The translations under genes were made by a program, and so were the position numbers. The notes beneath the pieces are model-generated. The model did no database searches. It worked only from the letters and a program-made list of their open reading frames with translations, and had not been told where the DNA came from. Below, in pieces: positions 36,152-45,317 of a stretch of DNA of 64,000 bases (positions within the stretch are counted from its first letter, which is position 1; each line of letters starts with the position of its first letter). This stretch comes from Caldithrix abyssi DSM 13497 (lineage in GTDB: Bacteria > Calditrichota > Calditrichia > Calditrichales > Calditrichaceae), in assembly GCF_001886815.1 (NCBI RefSeq), contig NZ_CP018099.1, positions 4,648,501-4,712,500 on the forward strand. Reading direction: 5' to 3'.

Positions 36152-37477
36152 ATGATTGAACAGATGAAGAATATTAAAATAAGCGATGTCAAAGGAAAAG
36201 TCGGCGTATTACTGCCAGGCATGGGCGCCGTTGCCACGACGTTTATTGCAGGAATTATCGCCATTCGTAAAAATCTGGCCAAACCTTTTGGTTCTCTTAC
36301 TCAGATGCAGCACATTCGGCTGGGGCGCAGAGACGAACACCGCAATCCCTTAATTAAAGATCTGATTCCTCTGACCGAGCTAAACGATCTCTATTTTGGC
36401 GGCTGGGATCTTTTTGAAGACGATGCATACCAGGCAGCCATGAAAGCCGGCGTGCTGGAAAAAGAACTTCTGAATCAGATTAAAGACGAACTGCAGGCCA
36501 TCAAACCGATGAAAGCCGTGTTTGATAAAAAATACGTTAAAAAACTGGACGGCACCTACGTAAAAAAAGCCAATAACTGGTACGAATATTATGAAATGGT
36601 GCGCGAAGATATCCGCAACTTTAAAAAACAACACAACCTCGATCGCCTGGTAATGATCTGGACCGGCAGCACCGAAATTTATATGAAGCTCAGCGAGGTT
36701 CATCAATCCAAAGCCGCCTTCGAAAAAGCAATGAAAGAAAATCATCCCGATATCGCTCCCAGCATGATTTACGCCTGGGCAGCCATCGCCGAAGGCGTTC
36801 CGTACGCCAATGGCGCGCCAAACCTGACGGCCGACATTCCGGCCATGTACGAATTTGCCGAAGAGATGCAGGTGCCGCTGGCAGGCAAGGATTTTAAAAC
36901 CGGCCAGACGCTGATGAAAACCATTTTAGCCCCCGGACTCAAAGCGCGTATGCTGGGCGTGGAGGGCTGGTTTTCTACCAATATTTTAGGCAACCGCGAC
37001 GGCGAAGTGCTGGACGATCCGGAATCTTTCAAAACCAAAGAAGAAAGCAAACTCTCCGTACTGGACCAGATCTTTCAACCTGAATTGTATCCTGATCTTT
37101 ACAAAGACCTGTACCACAAAGTGCGTATCAACTACTATCCTCCGCGCAAGGACAACAAAGAAGGCTGGGACAACATCGACATCTACGGATGGCTTGGCTA
37201 TCCCATGCAAATTAAAATTGACTTTTTGTGTCGGGACAGCATTCTGGCCGCGCCCATTGTGCTTGATCTGGTTCTCTTTCTGGATCTGGCAAAACGCGCC
37301 AATTTTCACGGCATTCAGGAGTGGCTCTCTTTTTATTTTAAAAGTCCCATTCACGCGCCCAATCTTTATCCGGAACACGACCTTTTTATTCAATTAATGA
37401 AGCTGAAAAACACCCTGCGCGTAATGGCCGGCGAAAAGGAGATCACGCATCTCGGCCTGGAATATTACATGAAATAA
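36152..37477 (+). CDS. Inositol-3-phosphate synthase (myo-inositol-1-phosphate synthase)
   Basis: A 441-residue NAD-dependent isomerase that turns glucose 6-phosphate into inositol 3-phosphate. The N-terminal Rossmann glycine motif is LLPGMGAVATT, and the signature AGKDFKTGQTLMKT near 246-259 is followed by LGVEGWFSTNILGNRDG. A perfect AGGAGG overlaps the stop of the upstream gene. It is followed by a strong terminator that closes the operon. With the upstream CDP-alcohol transferase it forms an inositol-lipid module. Confidence 0.94.
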   Translation: MIEQMKNIKISDVKGKVGVLLPGMGAVATTFIAGIIAIRKNLAKPFGSLTQMQHIRLGRRDEHRNPLIKDLIPLTELNDLYFGGWDLFEDDAYQAAMKAGVLEKELLNQIKDELQAIKPMKAVFDKKYVKKLDGTYVKKANNWYEYYEMVREDIRNFKKQHNLDRLVMIWTGSTEIYMKLSEVHQSKAAFEKAMKENHPDIAPSMIYAWAAIAEGVPYANGAPNLTADIPAMYEFAEEMQVPLAGKDFKTGQTLMKTILAPGLKARMLGVEGWFSTNILGNRDGEVLDDPESFKTKEESKLSVLDQIFQPELYPDLYKDLYHKVRINYYPPRKDNKEGWDNIDIYGWLGYPMQIKIDFLCRDSILAAPIVLDLVLFLDLAKRANFHGIQEWLSFYFKSPIHAPNLYPEHDLFIQLMKLKNTLRVMAGEKEITHLGLEYYMK

Positions 37478-37496
37478 ACATAAACCGATAAAAACC

Positions 37497-37538
37497 ATCC
37501 CTCCGGAAATAACATGCCCGGAGGGATTTCTCTTTTTT
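37497..37538 (+). terminator. Intrinsic terminator of the inositol operon
   Basis: ATCCCTCCGG (37497-37506) pairs with CCGGAGGGAT (37518-37527), then a T-rich tail of TTCTCTTTTTT. It lies about 20 bases after the synthase stop. Confidence 0.92.
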
Positions 37539-37661
37539 AAAAAATTTGGTTTGCTCGTGCCCATGCCGTTTTCAGGTAATAGATGAACACGCGGCAACAC
37601 TTTAATAAATTCTAAAGAGGCGCAACCGGAGTTGCGCGTAAAATAAATTTAATCGGTGGTT

Positions 37662-39011
37662 ATGGAAACGATGCCTGAAAAAAAACAAACCGGAACGATG
37701 ACGCAAGTTGTTAAGCAGTCCTTCCCGGCTGTGATTGATCTGTCTTCGCAGACCATCACCTGGCTGATTGAAGCTATTTTTCTGGGACAACTTTCGTCGC
37801 TGGCTCTGGCAGGCGTGGGCATTGCACAGCAGTTTATCATACTCACTTTTAGCGTTCTTTTAACTTTTGTAGTGGGAAGCTCCATCATCATCGTGCGGCA
37901 CCTGGGTGCAGGCGACAAATGGAGCGCCAATCATGTGCTGGGGCAGGCCTTTTTAATCGGCTTTTTACTTTCCATCTTAATCGGCCTTTTCTGGTACTTT
38001 ATTGTACCCTTGTTGATGACGTTAATTAAGGAAGAAGGCAACCAGGCCAGGCAATACGCGGTTACCTACATTCGGACGGTAGCCCTGTTTGCCCCGATCA
38101 TCATCACCAACTTTATTTGCATGGGCATTTTAAGGGGCGTGGGCGACACCCTTTTAACCATGACCATTAATTTGACGGTTAATATCTTAAATCTGGTTCT
38201 GGATGTCTTTTTGATTTTCGGTTTGTGGATCTTCCCCAGGCTGGAAACCTTCGGCGCCGGGCTGGCCGTGGGCATAGCTCAAACGGTGGGTTTGATTATT
38301 ACCATCACCTTTTTACGAAATCATAAATCAAGCCTCTTTCTGGCCATGATGGAAATTACCCAGCCGCGTATGGCGACCTTTAAAAAGCTGTTTAAGCTGG
38401 GAATTCCCACCACCATCGAGCAGCTGGTCTGGTCCATGGGCCAGATTATTCTGAGCTTTTTTGCCGCTCAGATCAACGTAACCGCTCTGGCAGCGCATCA
38501 AGTGTTGGTGCGCATTCAATCGGTTCTTTCCATGATCAATTGGGGCTTTTCCATTACCGGCATGACTCTGGTCGGCAAGAGCATTGGCGCTAAAAATTAC
38601 AAAGAGGCCCTGAAAAGCGGACACATGGTGGGCAGAGTTTCCTGGATTAATGCCCTGGTGATTGGCACTTTACTCTTCATCTTTTCTAAACACGTGATGT
38701 CCATTTTCACCGGTGATGTGGAGGTTATCCAGATGGGTGAAGACATCATGCTGCTGTTTGTTATCTTGCAGATTCCCAAAGCCATCAACACGGCTTATTC
38801 CGGTAATTTGCGCGGCTGCGCCGACCTGAACTGGCTTATGTGGCTGGCTATTGGCGCCGTAATTATTAATGAAGTCATTGGCGGCTTTCTGTTGACCTTT
38901 ACCTTTTCAATGGGCCTGGGCGGGCTGTGGCTCATCCAGATTCTTGACGAAAGCGAACGACTTGGATTAAATATCTGGCGCTTTAACAAAGGAGATTGGA
39001 AAAAAGTTTGA
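37662..39011 (+). CDS. MATE-family multidrug/cation efflux transporter
   Basis: About 449 residues with twelve predicted membrane helices in two homologous halves. The first half carries the family pattern around ALAGVGIAQQ and GSSIIIVRHLGAGD. The frame is open from GTG 37656; ATG 37662 or 37671 are likely starts, without a strong ribosome site. Its TGA overlaps the tmk ATG (TGATG at 39009-39013). Substrate is not predictable. Confidence 0.92.
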   Translation: METMPEKKQTGTMTQVVKQSFPAVIDLSSQTITWLIEAIFLGQLSSLALAGVGIAQQFIILTFSVLLTFVVGSSIIIVRHLGAGDKWSANHVLGQAFLIGFLLSILIGLFWYFIVPLLMTLIKEEGNQARQYAVTYIRTVALFAPIIITNFICMGILRGVGDTLLTMTINLTVNILNLVLDVFLIFGLWIFPRLETFGAGLAVGIAQTVGLIITITFLRNHKSSLFLAMMEITQPRMATFKKLFKLGIPTTIEQLVWSMGQIILSFFAAQINVTALAAHQVLVRIQSVLSMINWGFSITGMTLVGKSIGAKNYKEALKSGHMVGRVSWINALVIGTLLFIFSKHVMSIFTGDVEVIQMGEDIMLLFVILQIPKAINTAYSGNLRGCADLNWLMWLAIGAVIINEVIGGFLLTFTFSMGLGGLWLIQILDESERLGLNIWRFNKGDWKKV

Positions 39012-39646
39012 TGAACACGCAACGCTTTATTTCGTTCGAAGGACTCGATTACTCCGGTAAATCCACCCAGATTCGGCTTCTGGAAAAATATTTAACCGAT
39101 CGCGGATACCAGGTGTTCACCATACGGGAACCCGGCGGCACGACCATTTCGGAAAAAATACGGGATATATTGCTGGACAAAACTCATATCAACATGACCG
39201 ACCGTTGTGAATTATTTTTGTACAGCGCGGCGCGCGTGCAGCTGGTTAAAGAAAAAATAATCCCTCTCTTACAAAAAGATTATTTTATTCTGGCCGATCG
39301 CTACGTGGATTCGACCACCGCTTACCAGGGATTTGGGCGCGGTCTGGATCTAAACATGGTGGAACAAATCAATCAGGCCGCCACGTTTGGAATTTTGCCG
39401 GGCACCACGTTCTATTTACGGTTTGCGCCGGAGCAGATTGCCCGACGCATGCAGAAAAGCGGCAGAGAGTCAGACCGGCTGGAGAGCGCCGGAAATGCCT
39501 TTTACCGCAAAGTATTTCAAGGATATGAAATTTTAGCCGAAAAAAATAAAGACCGGTTTTGTGTGATCGATGCCAATTTGAGCATCGAACAAATTCATCA
39601 TATTGTAGTTAAAAATTTGATTCAACGAACCACGGGAAAACCATGA
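39011..39646 (+). CDS. tmk: Thymidylate kinase
   Basis: About 211 residues of a cytosolic P-loop kinase making dTDP from dTMP. FISFEGLDYSGKSTQ is the P-loop region, REPGGTTISEKIRD the dTMP-binding DR(E)PG motif, and DRYVDSTTAYQG the DRY motif. It begins inside the MATE stop and its TGA overlaps the protease ATG (ATGA at 39643-39646), so the three genes are translationally coupled. Confidence 0.95.
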   Translation: MNTQRFISFEGLDYSGKSTQIRLLEKYLTDRGYQVFTIREPGGTTISEKIRDILLDKTHINMTDRCELFLYSAARVQLVKEKIIPLLQKDYFILADRYVDSTTAYQGFGRGLDLNMVEQINQAATFGILPGTTFYLRFAPEQIARRMQKSGRESDRLESAGNAFYRKVFQGYEILAEKNKDRFCVIDANLSIEQIHHIVVKNLIQRTTGKP

Positions 39647-41310
39647 AAAAGTTTCGTATCCATATTTGGGCGCTCTTTCTTTTAATACTGAGCGCTCCGT
39701 TTATACAGGCTCAAAGCCAAGCGAAAAGCGATGATTACTACCTGGAATTAAAAAAGGGCTGGGATCATCTGCAAAGAGTCTTTGAACTGATCAATCGTCA
39801 TTACGTCGATGAAATCCGGCCTTATCCCCTTCTTAAAAGCGGCATTGAGGGCATGCTCGACAAGCTGGATCCTTACACCGTTTTTATTGAAAGTAACGGC
39901 GAAGATCGTTTGCGTATGATTACCACCGGCCGCTACGGCGGGGTGGGTATGGAAATAGGACTGCGCAATAAAAACGTTACCGTTATTGCGCCCATCGAAA
40001 ATTCTCCAGCCGCTAAGAGCGGCATTCAGGCCGGAGACATCATCGAAAAAATTGACGGACAGGACATCTCCGGCTGGCCGTTAGATAAAGTCAGCTCCAA
40101 ACTCAGGGGCAAGGTGGGCACCAAAGTTCGGCTATTAATTAAACGGCCTTGCATTGGACACCGCTTTGAGGTAGAACTGACGCGAGCCGAAATTGTGCTG
40201 GAAGATGTGGGCTATACCGGCTTTGTCGCGCCAGGCGTCGGTTACGTCAGTTTAAAAGGTTTTACCGAAAAAGCGCCGCATGAATTGCAGCAGGCCATCT
40301 TATCTCTCAAACAAAGCGGCCAGTTGAATGGTTTGATTCTTGATTTACGCGGCAATCCCGGCGGATTGCTGGAATCGGCCGTTAAAGTGGTGAATCTTTT
40401 TGTGCCTAAAAATACGCTGGTGGTTTATACCAAAGGCGCACGGGAAAAAGAATACCGTTTTTACACCCAGGGCGATCCGATTTTACCGGAAACGCCGCTG
40501 GTTGTGCTGGTTAACGGCGGCAGCGCCAGCGCTTCTGAAATTGTAGCCGGCGCCCTGCAAGACCTGGATCGCGCCGTTATTGTCGGCTTGCCAACTTTCG
40601 GCAAAGGGCTGGTGCAAAAGGTATTTAACATCGACAAATCACAGGACGTCAAACTGAAAATTACGACCGCCAAATATTACATCCCCAGCGGTCGCTGCAT
40701 TCAAAAAAAAGACTACGGCAAAGATGGCGTAATCGTGCTTGATTCCGTTTCTTCTGATCCCAACGACCATACATTTTTTACCTTAAACAAGCGTAAAGTG
40801 CACGACAGAGGCGGCATCGAACCGGATGTGGAAGTGCGTAACGATTCTCTGGCCACAGTGGCCATTGATCTGATCCGCAAAAATATGTTGTTCGATTTTG
40901 CGGTGCAGTTTCACCAAAAACATCCCCAATGGGCTGATTCTTCGTTTACCATTACGCCAGAAATCTTTAACGCCTTTCAAAATTTTCTCAAAGAAAAAGA
41001 TTTTCACTTTACGCTGGAAGGCGAGCGAGAAATAAAAAAGATCAAAAAGCTGGTCGAAAAACGCGGTTATGATTCTGGCATTATTGATTTGATCGACCAG
41101 TTGCAGAAAAAATTGCAAGCCAATAAACAAATCGAATTTGAGCGCCATCAGGATCAAATTAAAGAGCTTTTGCGTCTGGAATTGGCCGAAAAATACTATG
41201 GCAATAAATGGCGCCATAAACTGGCCCTGGAAAAGGATAAACAGGTTAAAAAGGCCAGCGAAATTCTGATCGATCAAAAAAATTACCGCCAGATTTTAGC
41301 CAGTCAATAA
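39643..41310 (+). CDS. S41-family C-terminal processing peptidase
   Basis: A 555-residue periplasmic serine protease (CtpA/Prc type). A signal peptide (hydrophobic about 6-22, cleavage after AQA/QAQS) is followed by an N-terminal helical region, a PDZ domain (~100-185, containing AAKSGIQAGDII), and the S41 core with the nucleophile Ser in GGSASASEI and the general-base Lys in TFGKGLVQ. A ~180-residue charged helical C-terminal extension follows. It clips C-termini of exported proteins. Overlap with tmk shows coupling. Confidence 0.93.
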   Translation: MKKFRIHIWALFLLILSAPFIQAQSQAKSDDYYLELKKGWDHLQRVFELINRHYVDEIRPYPLLKSGIEGMLDKLDPYTVFIESNGEDRLRMITTGRYGGVGMEIGLRNKNVTVIAPIENSPAAKSGIQAGDIIEKIDGQDISGWPLDKVSSKLRGKVGTKVRLLIKRPCIGHRFEVELTRAEIVLEDVGYTGFVAPGVGYVSLKGFTEKAPHELQQAILSLKQSGQLNGLILDLRGNPGGLLESAVKVVNLFVPKNTLVVYTKGAREKEYRFYTQGDPILPETPLVVLVNGGSASASEIVAGALQDLDRAVIVGLPTFGKGLVQKVFNIDKSQDVKLKITTAKYYIPSGRCIQKKDYGKDGVIVLDSVSSDPNDHTFFTLNKRKVHDRGGIEPDVEVRNDSLATVAIDLIRKNMLFDFAVQFHQKHPQWADSSFTITPEIFNAFQNFLKEKDFHFTLEGEREIKKIKKLVEKRGYDSGIIDLIDQLQKKLQANKQIEFERHQDQIKELLRLELAEKYYGNKWRHKLALEKDKQVKKASEILIDQKNYRQILASQ

Positions 41311-41430
41311 TATTCTGTCAACTTCCGGTTGATTGTTTTACTATTTTTATTTAATTACCTGTCCACAGGGAGAAATAAATTCTCTCGGTGGATGGTTATT
41401 ATTCTTTGCAGAATTAAACTGGATATTTGC

Positions 41431-42816
41431 ATGACGCACGAAGAGTTATTTAAAAAGATTTATGAAAGCGCCCGCAAATGCAACTACAAAATTTACGTGG
41501 TTGGCGGTTATGTGCGCGATTTGCTGCTGGGTAAAAAAGTAAAAGACATCGACTTTGTGGTGGTCGGCGACGCCATGAAGTTTGCCCAACAATTAAAAAA
41601 AGATTTACATCTGCGAACCCTTGTTCAATATCCGCGCTTTGGCACGTTTATGACTCGCTACTACGGCTACCAGCTCGAATTTGTCAACGCCCGCGAAGAA
41701 TCGTACAGCCAGGATTCGCGTAAGCCCGTTACCAAACAGGCCGATTTGCACTCCGATTTAAGCCGGCGAGACTTTACGATTAACACTCTGGCCATGGATA
41801 TTTCGCCGGAAAACTTTGGCAAAATTATCGATGTTTACAACGGCCAGCAGGATTTGAAAGCGGGCATCATCCGCACGCCGCTTGAGCCCGCCAAAACGTT
41901 TTCCGACGATCCGCTGCGCATGCTGCGCGCCATTCGCTTTGCCGCCCGTCTGGACTTTACCATTGAAGAGAACACCTTTAAAGCCATTCAGGCCAATGCA
42001 AAGCGTCTGGAAATAATCTCGCAGGAACGCATTACAGACGAATTTAATAAGATATTAATGGCCGAAAAGCCTTCCAGAGGCATGCGTTTACTGGACGCCA
42101 GCGGTTTGCTGCAAGTCTTTTTTCCGGAGTTTATGGCGCTTAAAGGCGTGGAACAACGTAAAGGGTTCCACCACAAGGACGTTTTTTACCATACCCTGCA
42201 GGTGTTGGACAACGTGGCCGCCAAAAGCAAAAATCTTAACTTACGCCTGGCGGCATTATTCCATGATATTGGCAAACCGCCCACCAAACGTTTTGACGAA
42301 AAAAACGGCTGGACCTTTCACGGGCACGAAGTGGTTGGCGAACGCATGGCCCGACGGATTTTGCGCCGCTTTAAGTATCCCACCGAAACCATTCAATACG
42401 TTTGTAAGCTGGTGCGCCTGCATTTGCGGCCCATGTCCCTGGTTAGCGAAGAAGTAACCGATTCTGCCATTCGTCGCCTGATCTTTTTGGCGGGCGACGA
42501 ACTGGATGATTTGATGATCTTATGTCGCGCGGACATCACTTCAAAAATTGAACAAAAAGTCAAACGCTATTTACAAAATTACGAACTCGTTTTGAAGCGG
42601 ATTGCCGAAGTGGAAGAACGCGACCGAATCCGCAATTTCCAGCCGCCAATTGACGGCAATGAAATCATGCAGCTCTTCAATTTGCAGCCCGGTCCAAAAA
42701 TTGGCAAAATCAAAAAATTCATTTTAGAGGCCATTCTCAACGGAGAAGTTCCTAACGATCACGACGCCTGCCTGAAATTAATTCTGGAGCACAAGGATGA
42801 ACTACTTAAAGATTAG
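41431..42816 (+). CDS. CCA tRNA nucleotidyltransferase / poly(A) polymerase family with HD domain
   Basis: About 461 residues. The class II nucleotidyltransferase head has VVGGYVRDLLLG and the metal-binding DIDFVV. The RNA-binding helical middle has DDPLRMLRAIRFAARL. A C-terminal HD phosphohydrolase domain follows (HHKDVFYHTLQV, LFHDIGKPPT). The ATG at 41431 is preferred because the 34 residues before it are hydrophobic and unlike the family. It adds or repairs tRNA 3' CCA ends; specificity for CC, A or poly(A) cannot be settled from sequence. Confidence 0.9.
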   Translation: MTHEELFKKIYESARKCNYKIYVVGGYVRDLLLGKKVKDIDFVVVGDAMKFAQQLKKDLHLRTLVQYPRFGTFMTRYYGYQLEFVNAREESYSQDSRKPVTKQADLHSDLSRRDFTINTLAMDISPENFGKIIDVYNGQQDLKAGIIRTPLEPAKTFSDDPLRMLRAIRFAARLDFTIEENTFKAIQANAKRLEIISQERITDEFNKILMAEKPSRGMRLLDASGLLQVFFPEFMALKGVEQRKGFHHKDVFYHTLQVLDNVAAKSKNLNLRLAALFHDIGKPPTKRFDEKNGWTFHGHEVVGERMARRILRRFKYPTETIQYVCKLVRLHLRPMSLVSEEVTDSAIRRLIFLAGDELDDLMILCRADITSKIEQKVKRYLQNYELVLKRIAEVEERDRIRNFQPPIDGNEIMQLFNLQPGPKIGKIKKFILEAILNGEVPNDHDACLKLILEHKDELLKD

Positions 42817-42822
42817 GAGCTC

Positions 42823-42936
42823 ATGTTGTCCGGTCTGGTAAAGATCACGATATTTTTTGATTTGGCCATCATTCTTTTTGCCAATCAAATGAGAGACCGG
42901 TTACTGAAAGCGCCGGATGATTTTAAATATAGGTAA
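42823..42936 (+). CDS. Candidate small protein (37 residues)
   Basis: A short ATG frame begins 7 bases after the nucleotidyltransferase stop, with AGGAG overlapping that stop at ideal distance. The product has a hydrophobic middle (~8-20) and a basic tail. It could be a real translationally coupled small membrane peptide or chance. I recognise no family. Confidence 0.3.
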   Translation: MLSGLVKITIFFDLAIILFANQMRDRLLKAPDDFKYR

Positions 42937-42968
42937 AATGATTTTGCTTTAAATTAATAAATCGTTGA

Positions 42969-43060
42969 CTCCGGGTAGATCGGCACACACCGGAGGCGGA
43001 CAACTTTGCCGGCTCTTTCATAATTTTCGAAAATTAAGAGCTGCTTTCCCAAATAATGAG
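42969..43060 (+). promoter_or_regulatory. Structured 5' leader of mscS
   Basis: Stem 1: CTCCGG 42969-42974 with CCGGAG 42990-42995. Stem 2: a long hairpin with GCTCTT (~43012-43017) pairing AAGAGC (~43036-43041), plus an inner AATTTT/AAAATT pair, separated by a small bulge. It ends about 12 bases before GAGGAGG. The layout suggests a regulated leader, for example a riboswitch or ribosome-access control. I do not see the hallmark sequences of the c-di-AMP class often found before such channels. Confidence 0.4.
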
Positions 43061-43071
43061 GAGGAACTTAC

Positions 43072-43905
43072 ATGGAAAATGTTCAATTTTACACACAGCA
43101 ACTGACCGATCTGGCGTTTAAACTAATCCCGCAACTGTTGCTGGCCATCGTGGTACTGATTCTTGGTTTATGGGCGATTAAATTCCTGGGGCGTGGGATT
43201 AACCGCGCCCTGGAAAAATCGAAAGTCGATGTTAGTTTACAAAAATTTTTGGTGAGCCTGATTTCCATCGGATTTAAAATTCTGTTATTAATCAGCATTG
43301 CTTCCATGCTGGGCATTGCCACCACGTCTTTTGTGACCATCATTGGCGCCATGGGCCTGGCTGTTGGCCTGGCTCTGCAGGGCAGTTTGGCCAACTTTGC
43401 CGGCGGCGTTTTGATTTTATTGCTTAAACCATTTAAAGTGGGCGATGTTATTGACGCGCAGGGCTTTATCGGCAAGGTGGATCAAATTCAAATCTTTAAC
43501 ACCATATTAAAGACCTTTGATAACAAGACCATTTTCATTCCCAATGCCGCCCTTTCCAACGGTAACATCACCAACTACTCCATCGAGCCCACGCGTCGTG
43601 TGGATATGACTTTTGGCATCGGCTACAACGACGATCTGAAAAAAGCCAAACAGATTTTAACGGAAATGGTAGAAAAGGACGAGCGCATTTTAAAAGAACC
43701 GGCGCCAACCGTGGCTCTGGCCGAGTTAGGCGACAGCTCCGTTAACTTTGCCGTGCGCGTGTGGGTAAAGCAAGAAGACTTCTGGAACGTGTACTACGAT
43801 TTTCAGGAAAACGTTAAATTGACCTTTGACGCGCAGGGTATTTCCATTCCCTACCCGCAGCACGATGTGCATTTGTATCAGGTAGATGGAGGAGGGACAA
43901 AATGA
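43072..43905 (+). CDS. mscS: Small-conductance mechanosensitive channel (MscS family)
   Basis: A 277-residue inner-membrane tension-gated channel. Three membrane helices span about 10-30, 50-75 and 80-110. The third carries the pore-lining Gly/Ala pattern (GAMGLAVGLALQGSLANFAGG), followed by the cytoplasmic beta domain start LLLKPFKVGDVI. The ribosome site GAGGAGG is excellent. It releases solutes on osmotic downshock. Its TGA overlaps the LEA-type lipoprotein ATG (ATGA at 43902). Confidence 0.95.
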   Translation: MENVQFYTQQLTDLAFKLIPQLLLAIVVLILGLWAIKFLGRGINRALEKSKVDVSLQKFLVSLISIGFKILLLISIASMLGIATTSFVTIIGAMGLAVGLALQGSLANFAGGVLILLLKPFKVGDVIDAQGFIGKVDQIQIFNTILKTFDNKTIFIPNAALSNGNITNYSIEPTRRVDMTFGIGYNDDLKKAKQILTEMVEKDERILKEPAPTVALAELGDSSVNFAVRVWVKQEDFWNVYYDFQENVKLTFDAQGISIPYPQHDVHLYQVDGGGTK

Positions 43906-44765
43906 AAAAGATCGTTCTCGGAGTTTTATTACTGGGCCTTTTTATGTTGAACGGTTGTCAGCAACTATGGCCCCTGCTGCAACAGATGAACATACAAAAA
44001 CCCGTAGTTAAGCTAAAAACGGTTCAATTGCGCGGGTTAAGCTTAAAAGGCATCGATCTGGAAGCTAAATTGAGCATTAAAAATCCAAATTCAGTGGGCA
44101 TCAACCTGGCTGGTTATGATTACGAACTACTTATTGAAAAGCATTCTTTCCTGAAAGGCAGGCAGGAGCAAACGCTTAAAATCGCCGGCCATGGCCAATC
44201 GGAGATCAGCATCCCGCTTTCTTTTTCATTTCAGCAGTTGTACAAAAGTTTTCAAACGCTAAAAACGGCAGACAGCATCAACTACACACTGCGTTCCGGT
44301 TTGACGTTTGATGTGCCGGTTCTTGGAAAAATTCGCTTACCGGTGCAAACCACGCAACGGCTGCCCAACGTTAAAATGCCTTCTTTTAAAGTGGCAGCCT
44401 TAAAACTAACGCACTTAGGCTTTAACGGCGCTGATTTGAGTCTTTCTCTGGAGGTAGATAATCCCAACGCCTGGTCGTTGGATTTACAAAACTTAAACTA
44501 TCAGTTTGTGGTGAATGGACAAAAATGGATAGAGGGAATTCTACAACAAAAATTGCAAATCGGCCAAAAGCAAAAACAACGTATCGAGATACCGGTGCAT
44601 CTCAATTTTCTGGAAATGGGGCGCAGCCTGTACCAGTTGCTTAAGAATCCCGCTCCGCTTGAATACCAGCTAACCGGACGCGCCCGGCTAAACAGCTCTA
44701 TTAAACTGTTGGGAAGTTTTGAGCTACCGTTGGATCAGAGAGGTCGCATTAAGTTATTGAAGTAA
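43902..44765 (+). CDS. LEA14/WHy-domain lipoprotein, two-repeat
   Basis: A 287-residue lipoprotein: the signal ends LFMLNGC (lipidated Cys near 19). Two copies of the LEA type 2 (water stress and hypersensitive response) beta-sandwich follow, at about 40-150 and 165-285, each with the N-P-N type turn (IKNPNSVGINLAGYDY and VDNPNAWSLDLQNLNY). Proteins of this family are linked to desiccation and osmotic stress, which fits coupling to mscS. The biochemical role is unknown. Confidence 0.85.
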   Translation: MKKIVLGVLLLGLFMLNGCQQLWPLLQQMNIQKPVVKLKTVQLRGLSLKGIDLEAKLSIKNPNSVGINLAGYDYELLIEKHSFLKGRQEQTLKIAGHGQSEISIPLSFSFQQLYKSFQTLKTADSINYTLRSGLTFDVPVLGKIRLPVQTTQRLPNVKMPSFKVAALKLTHLGFNGADLSLSLEVDNPNAWSLDLQNLNYQFVVNGQKWIEGILQQKLQIGQKQKQRIEIPVHLNFLEMGRSLYQLLKNPAPLEYQLTGRARLNSSIKLLGSFELPLDQRGRIKLLK

Positions 44766-44774
44766 AGAGCGCGG

Positions 44775-45081
44775 CTGGATTGGTTGAATAGTTGATTAGT
44801 TGAATGGTTGAATAGTCGCTTGCCTGTCATTACAAATTCGTTTCTGCAATGTGGAGAATTCCTGCCACCGTTTATGTAGGGGCGAAGGATTTCCAGGAAC
44901 AATTCAACTCTGGTAAGCATTAACTTTAGTCATATCAAAAAAGTGCTCTGGATAAAGTAGGGTTGGAAATCCTTCGCCCTTACAAGTACGTTCATTCCTG
45001 ATCTTTTGTCTGGGAGTGAAGATCGAGCGAGCAAGGGTAATTTAATTTAAAATATTCATTGCGCCCTTTGTGACTTCTCTG
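44775..45081. repeat. 306-bp dispersed intergenic repeat, copy 1
   Basis: This stretch is about 90% identical to 59833-60138, in the same orientation, 15 kb away. It opens with TTGAATAG/TTGAATGG tandem units, contains a MITE-like unit (44875-44984), and ends GTGACTTCTCTG. No ORF is conserved between copies. Confidence 0.9.
44875..44984. mobile_element. 110-bp MITE-like unit, copy 1
   Basis: Terminal inverted repeats of 21 bases (44875-44895 and 44964-44984) differ at a single position. The unit contains no gene. The same unit lies at 59931-60041, embedded in the larger repeat. Confidence 0.75.
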
Positions 45082-45198
45082 AGCTCTATGTGGTTGCATA
45101 AATCCCTGCAAAAATATTTTGGTTGCGGCTATGCTGTACTTGAATTAAAAATTATCACGCGGAGCGGGAGGCTGTGCCCGAATTACGAATAGTAGAGT

Positions 45199-45317
45199 GC
45201 CGATTTGCTTGGCTTTCCTCTCAAAATAATTTGTTTAATCATTTTCTGCGATGATTGGCGCAATCTGCCAGAAAATTACTTTGCGCGCGTTGCGGTTGAT
45301 TTTGCTTGCGGCTGTGC
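45199..45317. repeat. 119-bp intergenic repeat, copy A
   Basis: This sequence matches 50721-50839 at 116 of 119 positions, same orientation. A more diverged relative lies at about 60146-60240. No coding potential is apparent. Further pieces of repeat (45531-45561) follow. Confidence 0.9.

Noticed and set aside
42960-43060. c-di-AMP (ydaO-type) riboswitch before mscS
   Set aside because: Stems are present, but the conserved sequence blocks of that class are not visible, so I only call it a structured leader.
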